This document shows positions 45,984 to 57,180 of a stretch of 64,000 bases of DNA, one piece after another. The DNA lies in NCBI RefSeq assembly GCF_900113865.1, contig NZ_FOQY01000035.1, positions 1 through 64,000 on the forward strand, read 5' to 3'. A model generated the notes under the pieces. It made no database searches. It was not told the DNA's origin and saw only the letters and a list, made by a program, of their open reading frames with translations. Each line of letters begins with the position of its first letter. Positions within the stretch are counted from its first letter, which is position 1. The translations under genes and the position numbers were made by a program. The DNA comes from Streptosporangium canum. GTDB taxonomy: Bacteria; Actinomycetota; Actinomycetes; Streptosporangiales; Streptosporangiaceae.

Positions 45984-46496
45984 TCAGTGGCGGGGGCCGC
46001 CTCCGGCCCGGACGCGCTGCCACCGCCTGCGGTGGAGCATGCCCGCCACGGCCATCGCCAGCCAGGCGAGGAAGACGAACTTGAGCACCCAGAACCCCGT
46101 GGTCGCCACCCCGATGACCAGCATCAGGATCAGGAACGGGGCGACCGGCGGCCCACCCCGGCGGCCCGCCCGGTGCCGGTGCCAGGCGGCGGGGTGGTGG
46201 CCGCCCCGGCGCGGGCCGCGGCCGTGATGCCCGTGCCACGCTCCGGCCCAGCCGTGGTCGCGGTGCTCCCATCCGAGCGCGGGGCCGTCGCGGTCCTCGG
46301 GGCGGGGGCCGTCCAGGTCGGGCAGATCGGCCGAGGTCAGCGCCAGCTCGCGGCCGGTGCGCGCGGACAGGGTCAGCTCGATGCGCTCGTCGAGCTCCTC
46401 GTGGGTCAGGCGGCCCTGCGCGTAGTGCTCACGCAGGGCCGTCACCGCCGCGTCGCGTTCGGCGTCTCCGATACGGAGGTCGTCCCGGGACGTCAT
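45984..46496 (-). CDS. DUF1707 SHOCT-like protein with His-rich linker and membrane segments
   Basis: 170 residues. The DUF1707 domain at the N terminus (LRIGDAERDAAVTALREHYA, then GRLTHEELDERI) is followed by a His/Gly/Arg-rich tract (HRDHGWAGAWHGHHGRG and HHPAAWHRHRAG) and two hydrophobic segments. The ATG at 46496 is chosen because GAGGAG lies 10 nt upstream; a GTG at 46508 overlaps the PadR stop. DUF1707 proteins often accompany regulators and may tune their activity. It is in an operon with the PadR gene. Confidence 0.85.
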   Translation of the reverse strand: MTSRDDLRIGDAERDAAVTALREHYAQGRLTHEELDERIELTLSARTGRELALTSADLPDLDGPRPEDRDGPALGWEHRDHGWAGAWHGHHGRGPRRGGHHPAAWHRHRAGRRGGPPVAPFLILMLVIGVATTGFWVLKFVFLAWLAMAVAGMLHRRRWQRVRAGGGPRH

Positions 46497-46504
46497 CGGG
46501 CCGC

Positions 46505-47257
46505 TCACTCCTCGCCGGAGTCGCCGTCGGCCAGGATCTGGTACAGCTTGCGGCGCGTCTCGGTCAAAATCTGCCTGGCCTGGCGGATCTGCGCGTCGCT
46601 GCCGGTCTGCAGGATCTGGAGCATGGCGAACCCCGACTGGCGGGCCAGGTTCATCATCTCCCAGGTGCTGTCGTCGACGTCGGGCGTCATCTCCTCCCAG
46701 GGGGCGCGCACCTCGTCGGCGTGCTCGGCCACGTAGGCCCGGCCCGCCTCGGTGAGGCGGAAGGACTTGCGGCCGTCGTTCTCCTCCGACAGGACCAGGC
46801 CCTCGTCGGTGAGCTGCTGCAGTGCCGGGTAGACCGCGCCCGGGCTGGGCTTCCAGCCGCCCTCGCTGCGCCGGTCGATCTCCTGGATGATCTGGTAGCC
46901 GTTGCGCGGCTCCTCGGTAAGCAGCGCGAGGATCGCCGCGCGGACGTCACCCCGCTTCGCCTTGCGCCCCCGGCCGAACGGCGGACGCCCGCCGAACGGG
47001 CCGCCGCGTCCTGGACCGCCCCTGCCGAAGTCCCAAGGGAAGGCGCCGCCGCCGAACGGGCCGCCGCGGTGCCCCCGGTGCCGGTGCTCATGGGGGGCCC
47101 AGCCGTGCGGGCCGGGCCCGCCGTGGTGGGACTCGCCCTGCTGCCAGCCGGCGGCCATGGTCCGCCAGGCCTCCCTTGCGGCGCGCTTCATCTCGCGCCG
47201 GAGCTCGTGCGGGACGGCCCGGCCCCAGTCGCCGCCCATCGTATGTGCGGAAGTCAT
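46505..47257 (-). CDS. PadR-family transcriptional regulator with His/Gly-rich N terminus
   Basis: 250 residues. The first about 105 residues are rich in His, Gly, Arg and Pro (GPHGWAPHEHRHRGHRGG, GGPGRGGPFGG). The PadR winged helix follows (KRGDVRAAILALLTEEPRNG, GAVYPALQQLTDEGLV, RKSFRLTEAGRAYV), then a helical dimerisation region. A good GAGGAGGA precedes the ATG. PadR proteins usually repress an adjacent gene, here the DUF1707 protein and perhaps the divergent MFS gene. The His-rich part could bind metal. Confidence 0.9.
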   Translation of the reverse strand: MTSAHTMGGDWGRAVPHELRREMKRAAREAWRTMAAGWQQGESHHGGPGPHGWAPHEHRHRGHRGGPFGGGAFPWDFGRGGPGRGGPFGGRPPFGRGRKAKRGDVRAAILALLTEEPRNGYQIIQEIDRRSEGGWKPSPGAVYPALQQLTDEGLVLSEENDGRKSFRLTEAGRAYVAEHADEVRAPWEEMTPDVDDSTWEMMNLARQSGFAMLQILQTGSDAQIRQARQILTETRRKLYQILADGDSGEE

Positions 47258-47292
47258 GATTCCTCCTCGTATCGCGATCGTCTTTCGACCGC

Positions 47293-47319
47293 TCTCGATG
47301 CTTCAAAGATATATCGAGA
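47293..47319. promoter_or_regulatory. Candidate PadR operator
   Basis: TCTCGA (47293-47298) and TCGAGA (47314-47319) flank a core that contains the palindrome GATATATC (47308-47315). Located 36-62 nt upstream of the padR start. AT-rich ATAT-containing dyads are usual for PadR sites. Confidence 0.5.
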
Positions 47320-47424
47320 ACATTCTAACGACAAGTCTATGAGGTGATATGGGGGTTTTGGCTGGTCCGAGCCCTGATGAGCCGTCCGCCTCTTCCGTCT
47401 GGTCGTCCCAGCGGATACAGTGTG

Positions 47425-47447
47425 ACCCCCTAAACGTGTTAGGTGGT
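47425..47447. promoter_or_regulatory. Near-perfect dyad over the MFS ribosome-binding site
   Basis: Arms ACCCCCTAA and TTAGGTGGT (8 of 9 complementary) around ACGTG. The right arm contains the Shine-Dalgarno AGGTGG of the MFS gene starting at 47453, so a bound repressor or an RNA hairpin would block expression. Confidence 0.5.
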
Positions 47448-47452
47448 TACGT

Positions 47453-48736
47453 ATGACGGTCCAGGCGGAGCGGGTGGGCGGAACGGTGCGGCGGAACGAG
47501 AGGGCGCTCATCGGTTTCACCGTGGCGACCAACCTCGCCGACGGGGTGGCCAAGATCGTCCTTCCGCTGCTCGCGGTCGGGCTCACCGACTCCCCGGGCC
47601 TGGTCGCCGGGGTGGGGCTCACCCTGACGCTGCCGTGGCTGCTGGCCTCGCTCCACGTCGGGGTGTTCGTCGACCGCAACGACCGCAGGCGGCTGGCGGC
47701 CGCGGCCAACCTGATCAGGCTCGTGGTCGCGCTGGGCCTGCTGGCGGCCCTCGCCGGCGACGCCCTGTCGCTGCCGCTGCTCTATCTCGCGGGCGCCGCC
47801 ATCGGCCTGGCCGAGGTGGTGGCGGACTCCGCGGTCGGCGCCCTGGTCCCGGCGGCCGTGCCGAGGGAGCGGCTCGGCCGGGTCAACGCCTGGATCGCCG
47901 GCGCCGAGACCGTCGCCAACGAGTTCGCCGGCCCGGCCATCGGGGGCCTGCTGGTCGGCTTCGGCGCCGCGCTGGCCCTGGGCTCCTCGGCCGCCGCCTT
48001 CGCCCTCGGGGCGGTGCTGCTCGCGCTGCTGGCCGGCCGGTTCCGGGTGAGCGCCGCCGAGGAGCGGGACTCCGGGCGGGCCCGCCGGCCGGGGAGCGTC
48101 CGGGCGGAGATGGTCGAGGGGCTGGCCTTCCTCTGGCGTCACCGCCTGCTCCGCACGATGTCGCTGACCATCTCGGCGCTGGTGGCCTGCTGGAGCGCGT
48201 GGCTGGCCCTGCTGCCCTCCTACGCCCTCCGGCTGCTCGACCTCGACCCGGCGGGGTACGGCCTGCTGCTCAGCTCGATCGGCCTGGGAGGGCTGCTCGG
48301 CGCCGTGCTCGTCACCACGGTCAACCGCCTGCTGGGCGTGCGCTGGGCGCTCTTCGCCGACCTGGTCGGCACGGTCGTCATGATGATCGTCCCAGCGGTG
48401 TTCCCCGACGTCTGGGCGGTCGGCGCGGCCGCCTTCGTCGGCGGCATGGGCGGCACGCTCTGGACGGTGAACAGCCGCACCCTGGCCCAGATGATCGTCC
48501 CGCACCGGCTGCTCGGCCGCTACGGCTCCGCCGCCCGCCTGCTGAGCTGGGGGATGCTCCCGATCGGGGCCGGTCTGGCCGGGCTGCTGGCCGAGATCGT
48601 GGGTCTGACCGGGGCTTTCGCGATCTTCGCGGTGGTCGCCGCCCTGCCCGTCGTGCCGTTCCTGATGACCGTCACTCACGGTGATATCGAGGGCGCCCAG
48701 CGGAGAAGTGAGCTAGATCACGAAATTCTCGGCTGA
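47453..48736 (+). CDS. MFS transporter (MFS_3/enterobactin-exporter-like)
   Basis: 427 residues with about 10-12 hydrophobic segments. ERALIGFTVATNLADGVAKIVLP near the start and the NAWIAGAETVANEFAGPAIGG segment are typical of the MFS_3-type exporters of actinobacteria. Substrate unknown. AGGTGG lies about 7 nt before the ATG. It is divergent from the padR-DUF1707 operon, so drug-type export under PadR control is plausible but unproven. Confidence 0.87.
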   Translation: MTVQAERVGGTVRRNERALIGFTVATNLADGVAKIVLPLLAVGLTDSPGLVAGVGLTLTLPWLLASLHVGVFVDRNDRRRLAAAANLIRLVVALGLLAALAGDALSLPLLYLAGAAIGLAEVVADSAVGALVPAAVPRERLGRVNAWIAGAETVANEFAGPAIGGLLVGFGAALALGSSAAAFALGAVLLALLAGRFRVSAAEERDSGRARRPGSVRAEMVEGLAFLWRHRLLRTMSLTISALVACWSAWLALLPSYALRLLDLDPAGYGLLLSSIGLGGLLGAVLVTTVNRLLGVRWALFADLVGTVVMMIVPAVFPDVWAVGAAAFVGGMGGTLWTVNSRTLAQMIVPHRLLGRYGSAARLLSWGMLPIGAGLAGLLAEIVGLTGAFAIFAVVAALPVVPFLMTVTHGDIEGAQRRSELDHEILG

Positions 48737-48859
48737 TTTCGGAACAACCATTGAGACCTGCACGTTACAAAGGACATAGACGGGATTCGTTCCGTGCCGG
48801 AAGGGCTGGGGGGTGCTTTCGGTGCGGAACGGTCCCGTCTGTCGTTTCCGGGATGTGCG

Positions 48860-48892
48860 GGCGATCCGCCGGAGAATCTCCGGCGGATCGCC
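48860..48892. terminator. Bidirectional hairpin terminator
   Basis: Perfect 15-bp stem (48860-48874 with 48878-48892), AAT loop, ending 7 bp before the SGNH gene's stop; lies between convergent genes. Confidence 0.85.
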
Positions 48893-48898
48893 TGTCTC

Positions 48899-50860
48899 TC
48901 AGTAGACGTCGGCCGTGAGGAACTTCCACGGGTCGGGCGCGCGGCCCGCGCCGGCGCTCCACTTCTGTCCCGCGGCCCGCTGGAGCACGATCGCCGAGCC
49001 GTCCGAGGTCCCGGACGGGGCGATCGCCCATCCGGTGTCCTTGCGCGACAGGAACGTCCCGCCGGTCAGGTTCCACCGCATCGACGCCGAGTACTGCCCG
49101 ACCGCCGAGGAGCAGTTCGCCACCTGGATCGGCTGGCCGGCCGCGACCGTGCCCCCCTCCAGGTCCACGCAGAAGCCGGGGGCGGCCAGGTTGTGCAGCT
49201 GCCCGGAGACCGGGTTGTGCGCCCAGAACTGGTCGGCGTTGCCGTCGCAGGCGTAGAGCACCAGGTTCGCCCCGCTCGCCGGGGAGTTGCCGGGCACGTC
49301 CAGGCACTTGCCGCCGGACCTGAGCTCGGTGTAGGTCAGCGCCTTCTTCGCCTCCCAGGTGAGGACCTGCCGGGAGTCGCCGGAGTCGCAGGCGGCGAGC
49401 GTCAGCCTGGCGCCGGGGGCGCCGCCGGCGAGCGTGGCGCACAGCGCGGGGGCGTCGGCGGCGTGCAGGCGCGCGCCGTCATGGGTCCAGCGCTGGGCGG
49501 CGCTGCCGTTGCAGTCCCACACCTGGATCGCGGTGCCCGCGGTGAGCCGGCCGCCGTCGATGTCCGCGCAGCGGTCGTGGGAGAGCTCGGTGTGCAGGGA
49601 CTTGCGCGCCGGGTCGTACCAGAAGGCCTGGTTGCGCGTGCCCTCGCAGGCCCAGCCGAGCAGCTTGCGGCCGTTGCGGGTGGAGTTGCCGTCCACGTCC
49701 AGGCAGTCGCCGGTCGCGCCGTTCCTGAGCTGCCTGAACTCGGGCAGGCCGGGGTAGAGCGCCGGGGTGAGGGTGCCGGCGGGGAGCATGCAGGTGGCCT
49801 GGGTGGTGTCCGCCGCGTAGAAGCGCCCCAGGCAGGCGCCGAAGGCGGCGTGCCCGGCGGAGTTGGGGTGGAAGGACTGCTGGGTCGCCCGGGGGTTGAA
49901 CAGGTCGCCGTTCACCGCGTGCAGCCCGGTCACCCAGGGGCCGTCCATGCAGACCTCGCGGCCGTGGAAGAGCCTGCTGGCGTCCAGGTAGCGCGCGCCG
50001 GCCAGGCCCGCCGCCCTGCGGATGCCCTGCTCGAAGATCGGCACCGCCTTGTTGCGGGCGAAGGCCAGGTCGGAGAGGTAGCCGAGGCAGCCGCCGTTGT
50101 ACCAGCCGGGGAAGTTCGGGTTGTCCTCCACGTCCGGGCTGGCGGGGCCGGGATAGCTCATGGCGACGAGCTGGTAGTCCGCGGTGGCGTAGCCCGCCTC
50201 CGTCATGATCTGCCGGATGTCGCGCAGGGCCTTCTCCACCCGGGGCACGATGAAGTCGATCCGGCCCGCCCAGCCGGCCGAGTGCCTGGGCCAGCAGTTT
50301 CCCCTGAACAGGACCCGGTCCTCCACGCACCCGGTCATGGTCGGCCCGAACTCCGGACCTCCGGTGTCGTTGGCCCCGACCACCACCGTGATCATCTTGA
50401 TGCGCGTGTTGCGGGCCTTGATCGCCAGGTTGTCGCCCTGGTTGAGCTCGTTGTACTGGTGGGTCCCGCCGATGGTGATGTCGTTGGTCTGCCCGCCGGA
50501 GCAGGCGAGGTTGAAGGTCGCGTCGGCAGGGATCCCGGTGACGTGGATCGCGGCCTTCTTCGACCGGTGGCACCAGTTGTCGGGGCCGTCCGTTCCCTGC
50601 TCGTAGAGAGAACGGTCGAAGGCGCCCTCACCGGAGATCTCGCTGTCGCCCAGCGAGACGAGCCCGGTCTTGCGCTGATCCATGGGCCGGATGGCCTCGT
50701 CGCCGTAGAGCTTGACGGCCTCGGCCCTGCGGACGCTCTCCAGTGCTGCGGGGAGCGGCCTGGCGTCGTTCTGTACGGCATGCGCCGCCGGGGCGGCGAG
50801 GACGGCTCCGGTGACCGCGACGAGCGCGGCCATGACGAGTCCGGGCAGGCGGAGGGGCAT
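48899..50860 (-). CDS. Secreted SGNH/GDSL esterase with C-terminal ricin-type lectin domains
   Basis: 653 residues. A signal peptide ends near AAPAAHA (28). The SGNH hydrolase domain (about 60-360) has SLGDSEISGEG with nucleophile Ser73, VVVGANDTGG, and SFHPNSAGH with the catalytic His. The residue three before that His is Gln, so the usual Asp is missing and a Ser-His dyad is likely. Residues about 375-640 contain two ricin B/beta-trefoil lectin domains with QxW repeats (CEGTRNQAFWYD, NGSAAQRWTHDG, DGNADQFWAHNP). It probably deacetylates or de-esterifies a polysaccharide or lipid outside the cell. GAGAGGTAA precedes the ATG. Confidence 0.92.
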   Translation of the reverse strand: MPLRLPGLVMAALVAVTGAVLAAPAAHAVQNDARPLPAALESVRRAEAVKLYGDEAIRPMDQRKTGLVSLGDSEISGEGAFDRSLYEQGTDGPDNWCHRSKKAAIHVTGIPADATFNLACSGGQTNDITIGGTHQYNELNQGDNLAIKARNTRIKMITVVVGANDTGGPEFGPTMTGCVEDRVLFRGNCWPRHSAGWAGRIDFIVPRVEKALRDIRQIMTEAGYATADYQLVAMSYPGPASPDVEDNPNFPGWYNGGCLGYLSDLAFARNKAVPIFEQGIRRAAGLAGARYLDASRLFHGREVCMDGPWVTGLHAVNGDLFNPRATQQSFHPNSAGHAAFGACLGRFYAADTTQATCMLPAGTLTPALYPGLPEFRQLRNGATGDCLDVDGNSTRNGRKLLGWACEGTRNQAFWYDPARKSLHTELSHDRCADIDGGRLTAGTAIQVWDCNGSAAQRWTHDGARLHAADAPALCATLAGGAPGARLTLAACDSGDSRQVLTWEAKKALTYTELRSGGKCLDVPGNSPASGANLVLYACDGNADQFWAHNPVSGQLHNLAAPGFCVDLEGGTVAAGQPIQVANCSSAVGQYSASMRWNLTGGTFLSRKDTGWAIAPSGTSDGSAIVLQRAAGQKWSAGAGRAPDPWKFLTADVY

Positions 50861-50897
50861 GGGGGGTTACCTCTCGCGAAGGGATGGGGACATCGAG

Positions 50898-50909
50898 ACA
50901 AGCGCTTGT
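50898..50909. promoter_or_regulatory. LacI-family-type palindromic operator
   Basis: ACAAGCGCTTGT is a perfect 12-bp palindrome with the central CG typical of LacI-family sites, 38-49 nt upstream of the SGNH esterase gene. The regulator is not in the window. Confidence 0.5.
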
Positions 50910-51073
50910 TACGCTCAGGTAACCTCAAAATCCAAAAAAGGTGAACAGCACTCATGTATCGGATTGGTCTCACTGGCTCGACGCGCCGATGACGCAAAAT
51001 GGCACGGTCCTCTTCTTGGGGCGGGCTTTGCCGTAGAGTCGCTTAGCGTGATCTTGATAGGGGTGTTCGGCCG

Positions 51074-51802
51074 ATGATGGGGCATACACACGCGCTGACG
51101 GGAGCGATCGCCTGGCTGGGGGTGGCGCCGACGCTGGCGGCCCTGCCGCTGCTCACCGAGTCCACCCGGTTCATGGAGACCGGCGTCATGGTGAACGCGC
51201 TCACCCCGGCCGAGTTCGTCGCCGGGGCGCTGATCTGTTCCGGGGCCGCGATGCTTCCCGACCTCGACCATCCCAGCGCGACGATCGCCCAGACCTTCGG
51301 CCCGGTCACCTGGGGGCTGAGCAAGGCCGTCGCGTGGCTGAGCGGCGGTCACCGCAACGCCACCCACTCGCTGCTGTTCGCCGTGGGCGCCGGATTCGGC
51401 GCCCACTACCTGGCCAGTACCTATCCGATCGGCCGTGACATCCTGGTCGTGCTGCTCATCGGCCTGGCGCTGCGGTCGATCGGGATCGGCATCCCGGGCA
51501 AGAAGTTCGCCTCGGCGATGGTCAACATCGGCCTGACGGTCGGGCTGTTCGCGGTGTTCCGCAGCGACAACGTGGGTTACGCCTGGCTGGGGCTGGCGGT
51601 CGCGGTCGGGTGCCTGACCCACGTCATCGGGGACTGCTGCACGGAGAAGGGCTGCCCGGTGCTGTGGCCGATGCGGCAGCGATGGCTGCTGCCGTGGAAG
51701 ATCGGGATCAAGACCGGCCGCGCCTTCGAGCAGAAGTTTCTGGCCCCGGTGCTTTCCGTCGTCGTTCTCGGGCTGCTCTACTTCCGCCTCGCCCCACTCT
51801 GA
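51074..51802 (+). CDS. YdjM-like metal-dependent membrane hydrolase
   Basis: 242 residues. GHTHALTGAIAW at the N terminus, LPDLDHPSATIA, GGHRNATHSLLF and LTHVIGDCCTEKGCPVLWP place conserved His/Asp residues as in YdjM/LexA-regulated membrane hydrolases (DUF457). About six hydrophobic segments. Substrate unknown. Two adjacent ATGs (51074 and 51077) are possible; no strong ribosome-binding site is visible. I see no SOS box in front of it. Confidence 0.87.
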   Translation: MMGHTHALTGAIAWLGVAPTLAALPLLTESTRFMETGVMVNALTPAEFVAGALICSGAAMLPDLDHPSATIAQTFGPVTWGLSKAVAWLSGGHRNATHSLLFAVGAGFGAHYLASTYPIGRDILVVLLIGLALRSIGIGIPGKKFASAMVNIGLTVGLFAVFRSDNVGYAWLGLAVAVGCLTHVIGDCCTEKGCPVLWPMRQRWLLPWKIGIKTGRAFEQKFLAPVLSVVVLGLLYFRLAPL

Positions 51803-51818
51803 GCATACTGGCGGGTAA

Positions 51819-51860
51819 CTTGATGTCGAGATATCTATGACGATATCTTGATGTCGAGAC
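51819..51860. promoter_or_regulatory. Repeated operator-like motif upstream of acnA
   Basis: CTTGATGTCGAGA occurs twice with 28-bp spacing (51819 and 51847). Between them TCGAGATATC (51826-51835) and GATATCTTGA (51842-51851) form a near-perfect dyad. This suggests two binding sites for a dimeric regulator 130-170 nt upstream of acnA. Confidence 0.55.
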
Positions 51861-51885
51861 ATCCGCTGCAGCCGACGGGTTCCGG

Positions 51886-51901
51886 GTTAGGCATACCTAA
51901 C
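51886..51901. promoter_or_regulatory. Iron box (DtxR/IdeR/DmdR-type) upstream of acnA
   Basis: GTTAGGCATACCTAAC is a dyad. GGTTAGGCATACCTAA (51885-51900) matches 14 of 16 positions of the right part of the DtxR-family consensus TTAGGTTAGGCTAACCTAA. It lies 90-105 nt before the acnA start. Confidence 0.6.
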
Positions 51902-51990
51902 TGACTTGGGCACTCCGGCGGTGCGGCAGGATTCAATTGCGCCTTTTTTGGTTGGCGCGCCGGACAACTGGGTGATGAGGGAGGCGAACC

Positions 51991-54762
<2,772 letters not shown>

Positions 54763-54825
54763 GGCAGGGGGGCGGGGCCGCACGCGAGCCTCGCCCGCAA
54801 AAAGGGGGAACACCCCGGACAAGAG

Positions 54826-54856
54826 CCGCCCGGCGGGACATCATCCCGCCGGGCGG
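54826..54856. terminator. Hairpin terminator overlapping the MMPL 3' end
   Basis: Perfect 13-bp stem (54826-54838 with 54844-54856), loop CATCA, between convergent acnA and the MMPL gene. Part of the stem lies in the last codons of the MMPL gene. Confidence 0.8.
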
Positions 54857-57057
54857 TTCCGCATCCAGACCCGCTCCCCGAGCAGTGCCATCGCGGCCGG
54901 CAGCAGCACGCCGCGGACCACGGTCGCGTCGATGAGGATGGCAACCGCCATGCCCAGTCCCAGCATCTTGTACTCGATGGCGGACAGCGTCACGAAGACC
55001 GTGAAGACGCCGATCATGATGAACGCCGCGCCGCTGACGACCCCGGCACTGGCAGCGATGCCGCCGACGATCGCCTCGCGCGCGGAGGCTCCGCCGAGTC
55101 GGCGTTCCTTGATGCGGCTGAGGATGAAGATGTGGTAGTCCATGCTCAGCCCGAACAGGATGACGAACATGAACAGCGGCAGCCAGCTCACCACCCCGCC
55201 ATAGGAACCGAATCCCAGCAGCGACTCCAGATGGCCGTCCTGGAAGACCCAGACCAATACCCCGCACGAGGCGCCGACGGACAGCAGGTTGAGCAGGATC
55301 GACATCAGCGGGATCGTCCACGACCGAAACGTCACGGCGAGGAGCACGAACGCCAGGGCGAGGACGAAGGCGACCACGATCGGGGTCCGATCGTTCACCT
55401 GCACGGCGAAGTCATGGGGCGTGGCGGTCTTGCCCGTCACGGCGTAGGAGACGCCGGTCACCTGCCCGAACGTCGCGGGCAGCGCCCGCCCGCGCAGCAT
55501 GGCCAGCGCCCGATCGGCCACCGGGTCGGTGACGGCCCCGGCCAGCGGTACTCGCACCACCATCGCGTGGCCGACCGGGACGGCGGTGATCGGTTCGAGC
55601 AGCAGACCGCCGCTGAAGGCTGCCTGCCGGTGCAGCCCTTCGATCGCGGCGCGCACCTGCTGAGTGTCGGCCGAGCCGCCGTCCCCGCGTGCGAGGACCA
55701 CGCGGGCAGCCGTCGCCGCGCCGGGAAATTCGCGCTGCATCGCGGTCGCGGCGTCCACCGCCGGGGAGATGCCGGGCGGCAAGCTGGCAGTCACGGCCGC
55801 GTCCTGGAGCCGGATGCCGAGCACGGGCAGCGCCAGCACCAGCAGCACCATGCTCATGGCGGCCCCGCTCAGCACCGGCCTGGCGACCACGGCGCGGGCC
55901 ACCTGCCCCCAGATGCGGGACTCGCCGGCCGCGATCCTGCGCCGGCCCAGCCAGGGGATGCGGACCCAGTCCACCCGGTGCCCCAGAACGGCCAGCAGCG
56001 CGGGCAGCACCGTCAGCGAGCCGAGCACGGCCAGGCCGACGACCAGGACCGTGCCGGCGGTCAGGCCCTTGAAGACGTCCACGCCGGTGAACAGCAGCCC
56101 GACCAGGCAGAGCATCACGGTCAATCCGGAGGCCACGATCGCGTGCCCCGATGTCTCGACGGTACGCCGCAGCGCCTCGCGCACGTCATGGCCCGCGGCG
56201 CGTTCCTCCCGGACCCGGCGCAGATAGAACAGCGAGTAGTCGATGCCGACGGCCATGCCGATCAGCAGCACGATGGCCGAGGCGGCGCCGTTGAACGGCA
56301 CCCACTGCCCGATGAACCCCAGCAGTCCGAACGTGGCCGCCACGACGGTCGCCGATAGCAGTAGCGGGATCCCGGCGGCGATCAGCGAGCCGAACACGGC
56401 CAGCAGGATCACGATGGTCAGTGGCAGGGACGTCGTCTCGGCGCGCCCGAGGTCGTTCTTGATGCCCTCGTCGACCGCACCGGACAGGCTGCGGTCGCCT
56501 GCTTGGCTGAAGCGCACCCCGGGATGGCGCCGCTGGGCCTGCTCCACGGCTGCGATGGCAGCGGCGTAGTTGTCGTCGAACCGTTCGTCTGGACCGGCCA
56601 CCTCGAAGGTGACCAGCCCGGAACGACTGTCGCGCGACACCCAGCGCTCGCCGTGCGCCGCCAGCGGCGAGCCGATGTCCCGGACCGCCTCCGGTGTCCG
56701 GCGCAGCAGGGTCACCAGGTCTTTCGCGGCGGCGCGCAGCTTCGGGTCGTCGGAGAAGCGGCCTGTGCCATCACGCGACTGGATCAGCACGTTCTCCCGC
56801 ACCGAGTCGTCGCTGCGCTGGGCGTTCACCATCTGCTGGGCGCGGCCTGCCTCGCCGGGGTCGACGGCCCGCGCGTTGTCACCGGAGACCAGCGCGCTGG
56901 ACAGCACGGCGGCCAGGACCAACGCGACCCAGCCGGCGATGGCCAGGGTGCGGTGCCGGACCGACCAGCCCGCGACGGCCGCGATCACCCCGGTCCTGGC
57001 CATCGGGGGGCCGGGCGGCATGCCGGCGCGAGGGGTCGATTTGCTTTCGGGCAGCAT
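54841..57057 (-). CDS. MMPL-family RND transporter
   Basis: 738 residues. Two halves each carry one transmembrane helix, a large external domain and five more helices. IGMAVGIDYSLFYLRRVREE (first half) and FGLSMDYHIFILSRIKERR (second half) are the paired MMPL motifs with membrane Asp-Tyr residues for proton coupling. It probably exports a lipid, antibiotic or other hydrophobic compound. ATG at 57057 with GAGGAGAG upstream. It is preceded in the same direction by a small membrane protein and an ArsR-type regulator. Confidence 0.93.
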   Translation of the reverse strand: MLPESKSTPRAGMPPGPPMARTGVIAAVAGWSVRHRTLAIAGWVALVLAAVLSSALVSGDNARAVDPGEAGRAQQMVNAQRSDDSVRENVLIQSRDGTGRFSDDPKLRAAAKDLVTLLRRTPEAVRDIGSPLAAHGERWVSRDSRSGLVTFEVAGPDERFDDNYAAAIAAVEQAQRRHPGVRFSQAGDRSLSGAVDEGIKNDLGRAETTSLPLTIVILLAVFGSLIAAGIPLLLSATVVAATFGLLGFIGQWVPFNGAASAIVLLIGMAVGIDYSLFYLRRVREERAAGHDVREALRRTVETSGHAIVASGLTVMLCLVGLLFTGVDVFKGLTAGTVLVVGLAVLGSLTVLPALLAVLGHRVDWVRIPWLGRRRIAAGESRIWGQVARAVVARPVLSGAAMSMVLLVLALPVLGIRLQDAAVTASLPPGISPAVDAATAMQREFPGAATAARVVLARGDGGSADTQQVRAAIEGLHRQAAFSGGLLLEPITAVPVGHAMVVRVPLAGAVTDPVADRALAMLRGRALPATFGQVTGVSYAVTGKTATPHDFAVQVNDRTPIVVAFVLALAFVLLAVTFRSWTIPLMSILLNLLSVGASCGVLVWVFQDGHLESLLGFGSYGGVVSWLPLFMFVILFGLSMDYHIFILSRIKERRLGGASAREAIVGGIAASAGVVSGAAFIMIGVFTVFVTLSAIEYKMLGLGMAVAILIDATVVRGVLLPAAMALLGERVWMRNRPAG

Positions 57058-57180
57058 GAACTGCTCTCCTCGTTCTTGGTGGAGTGTTCCTGTGGAGCTC
57101 GCCTGCCGGCGAGGTGGTTCGTCTCCCCGCTCCCGGGCCGTCGAGTTGCAGCTCGGCGGCCCGGAACCGTGTCTCGGGGG

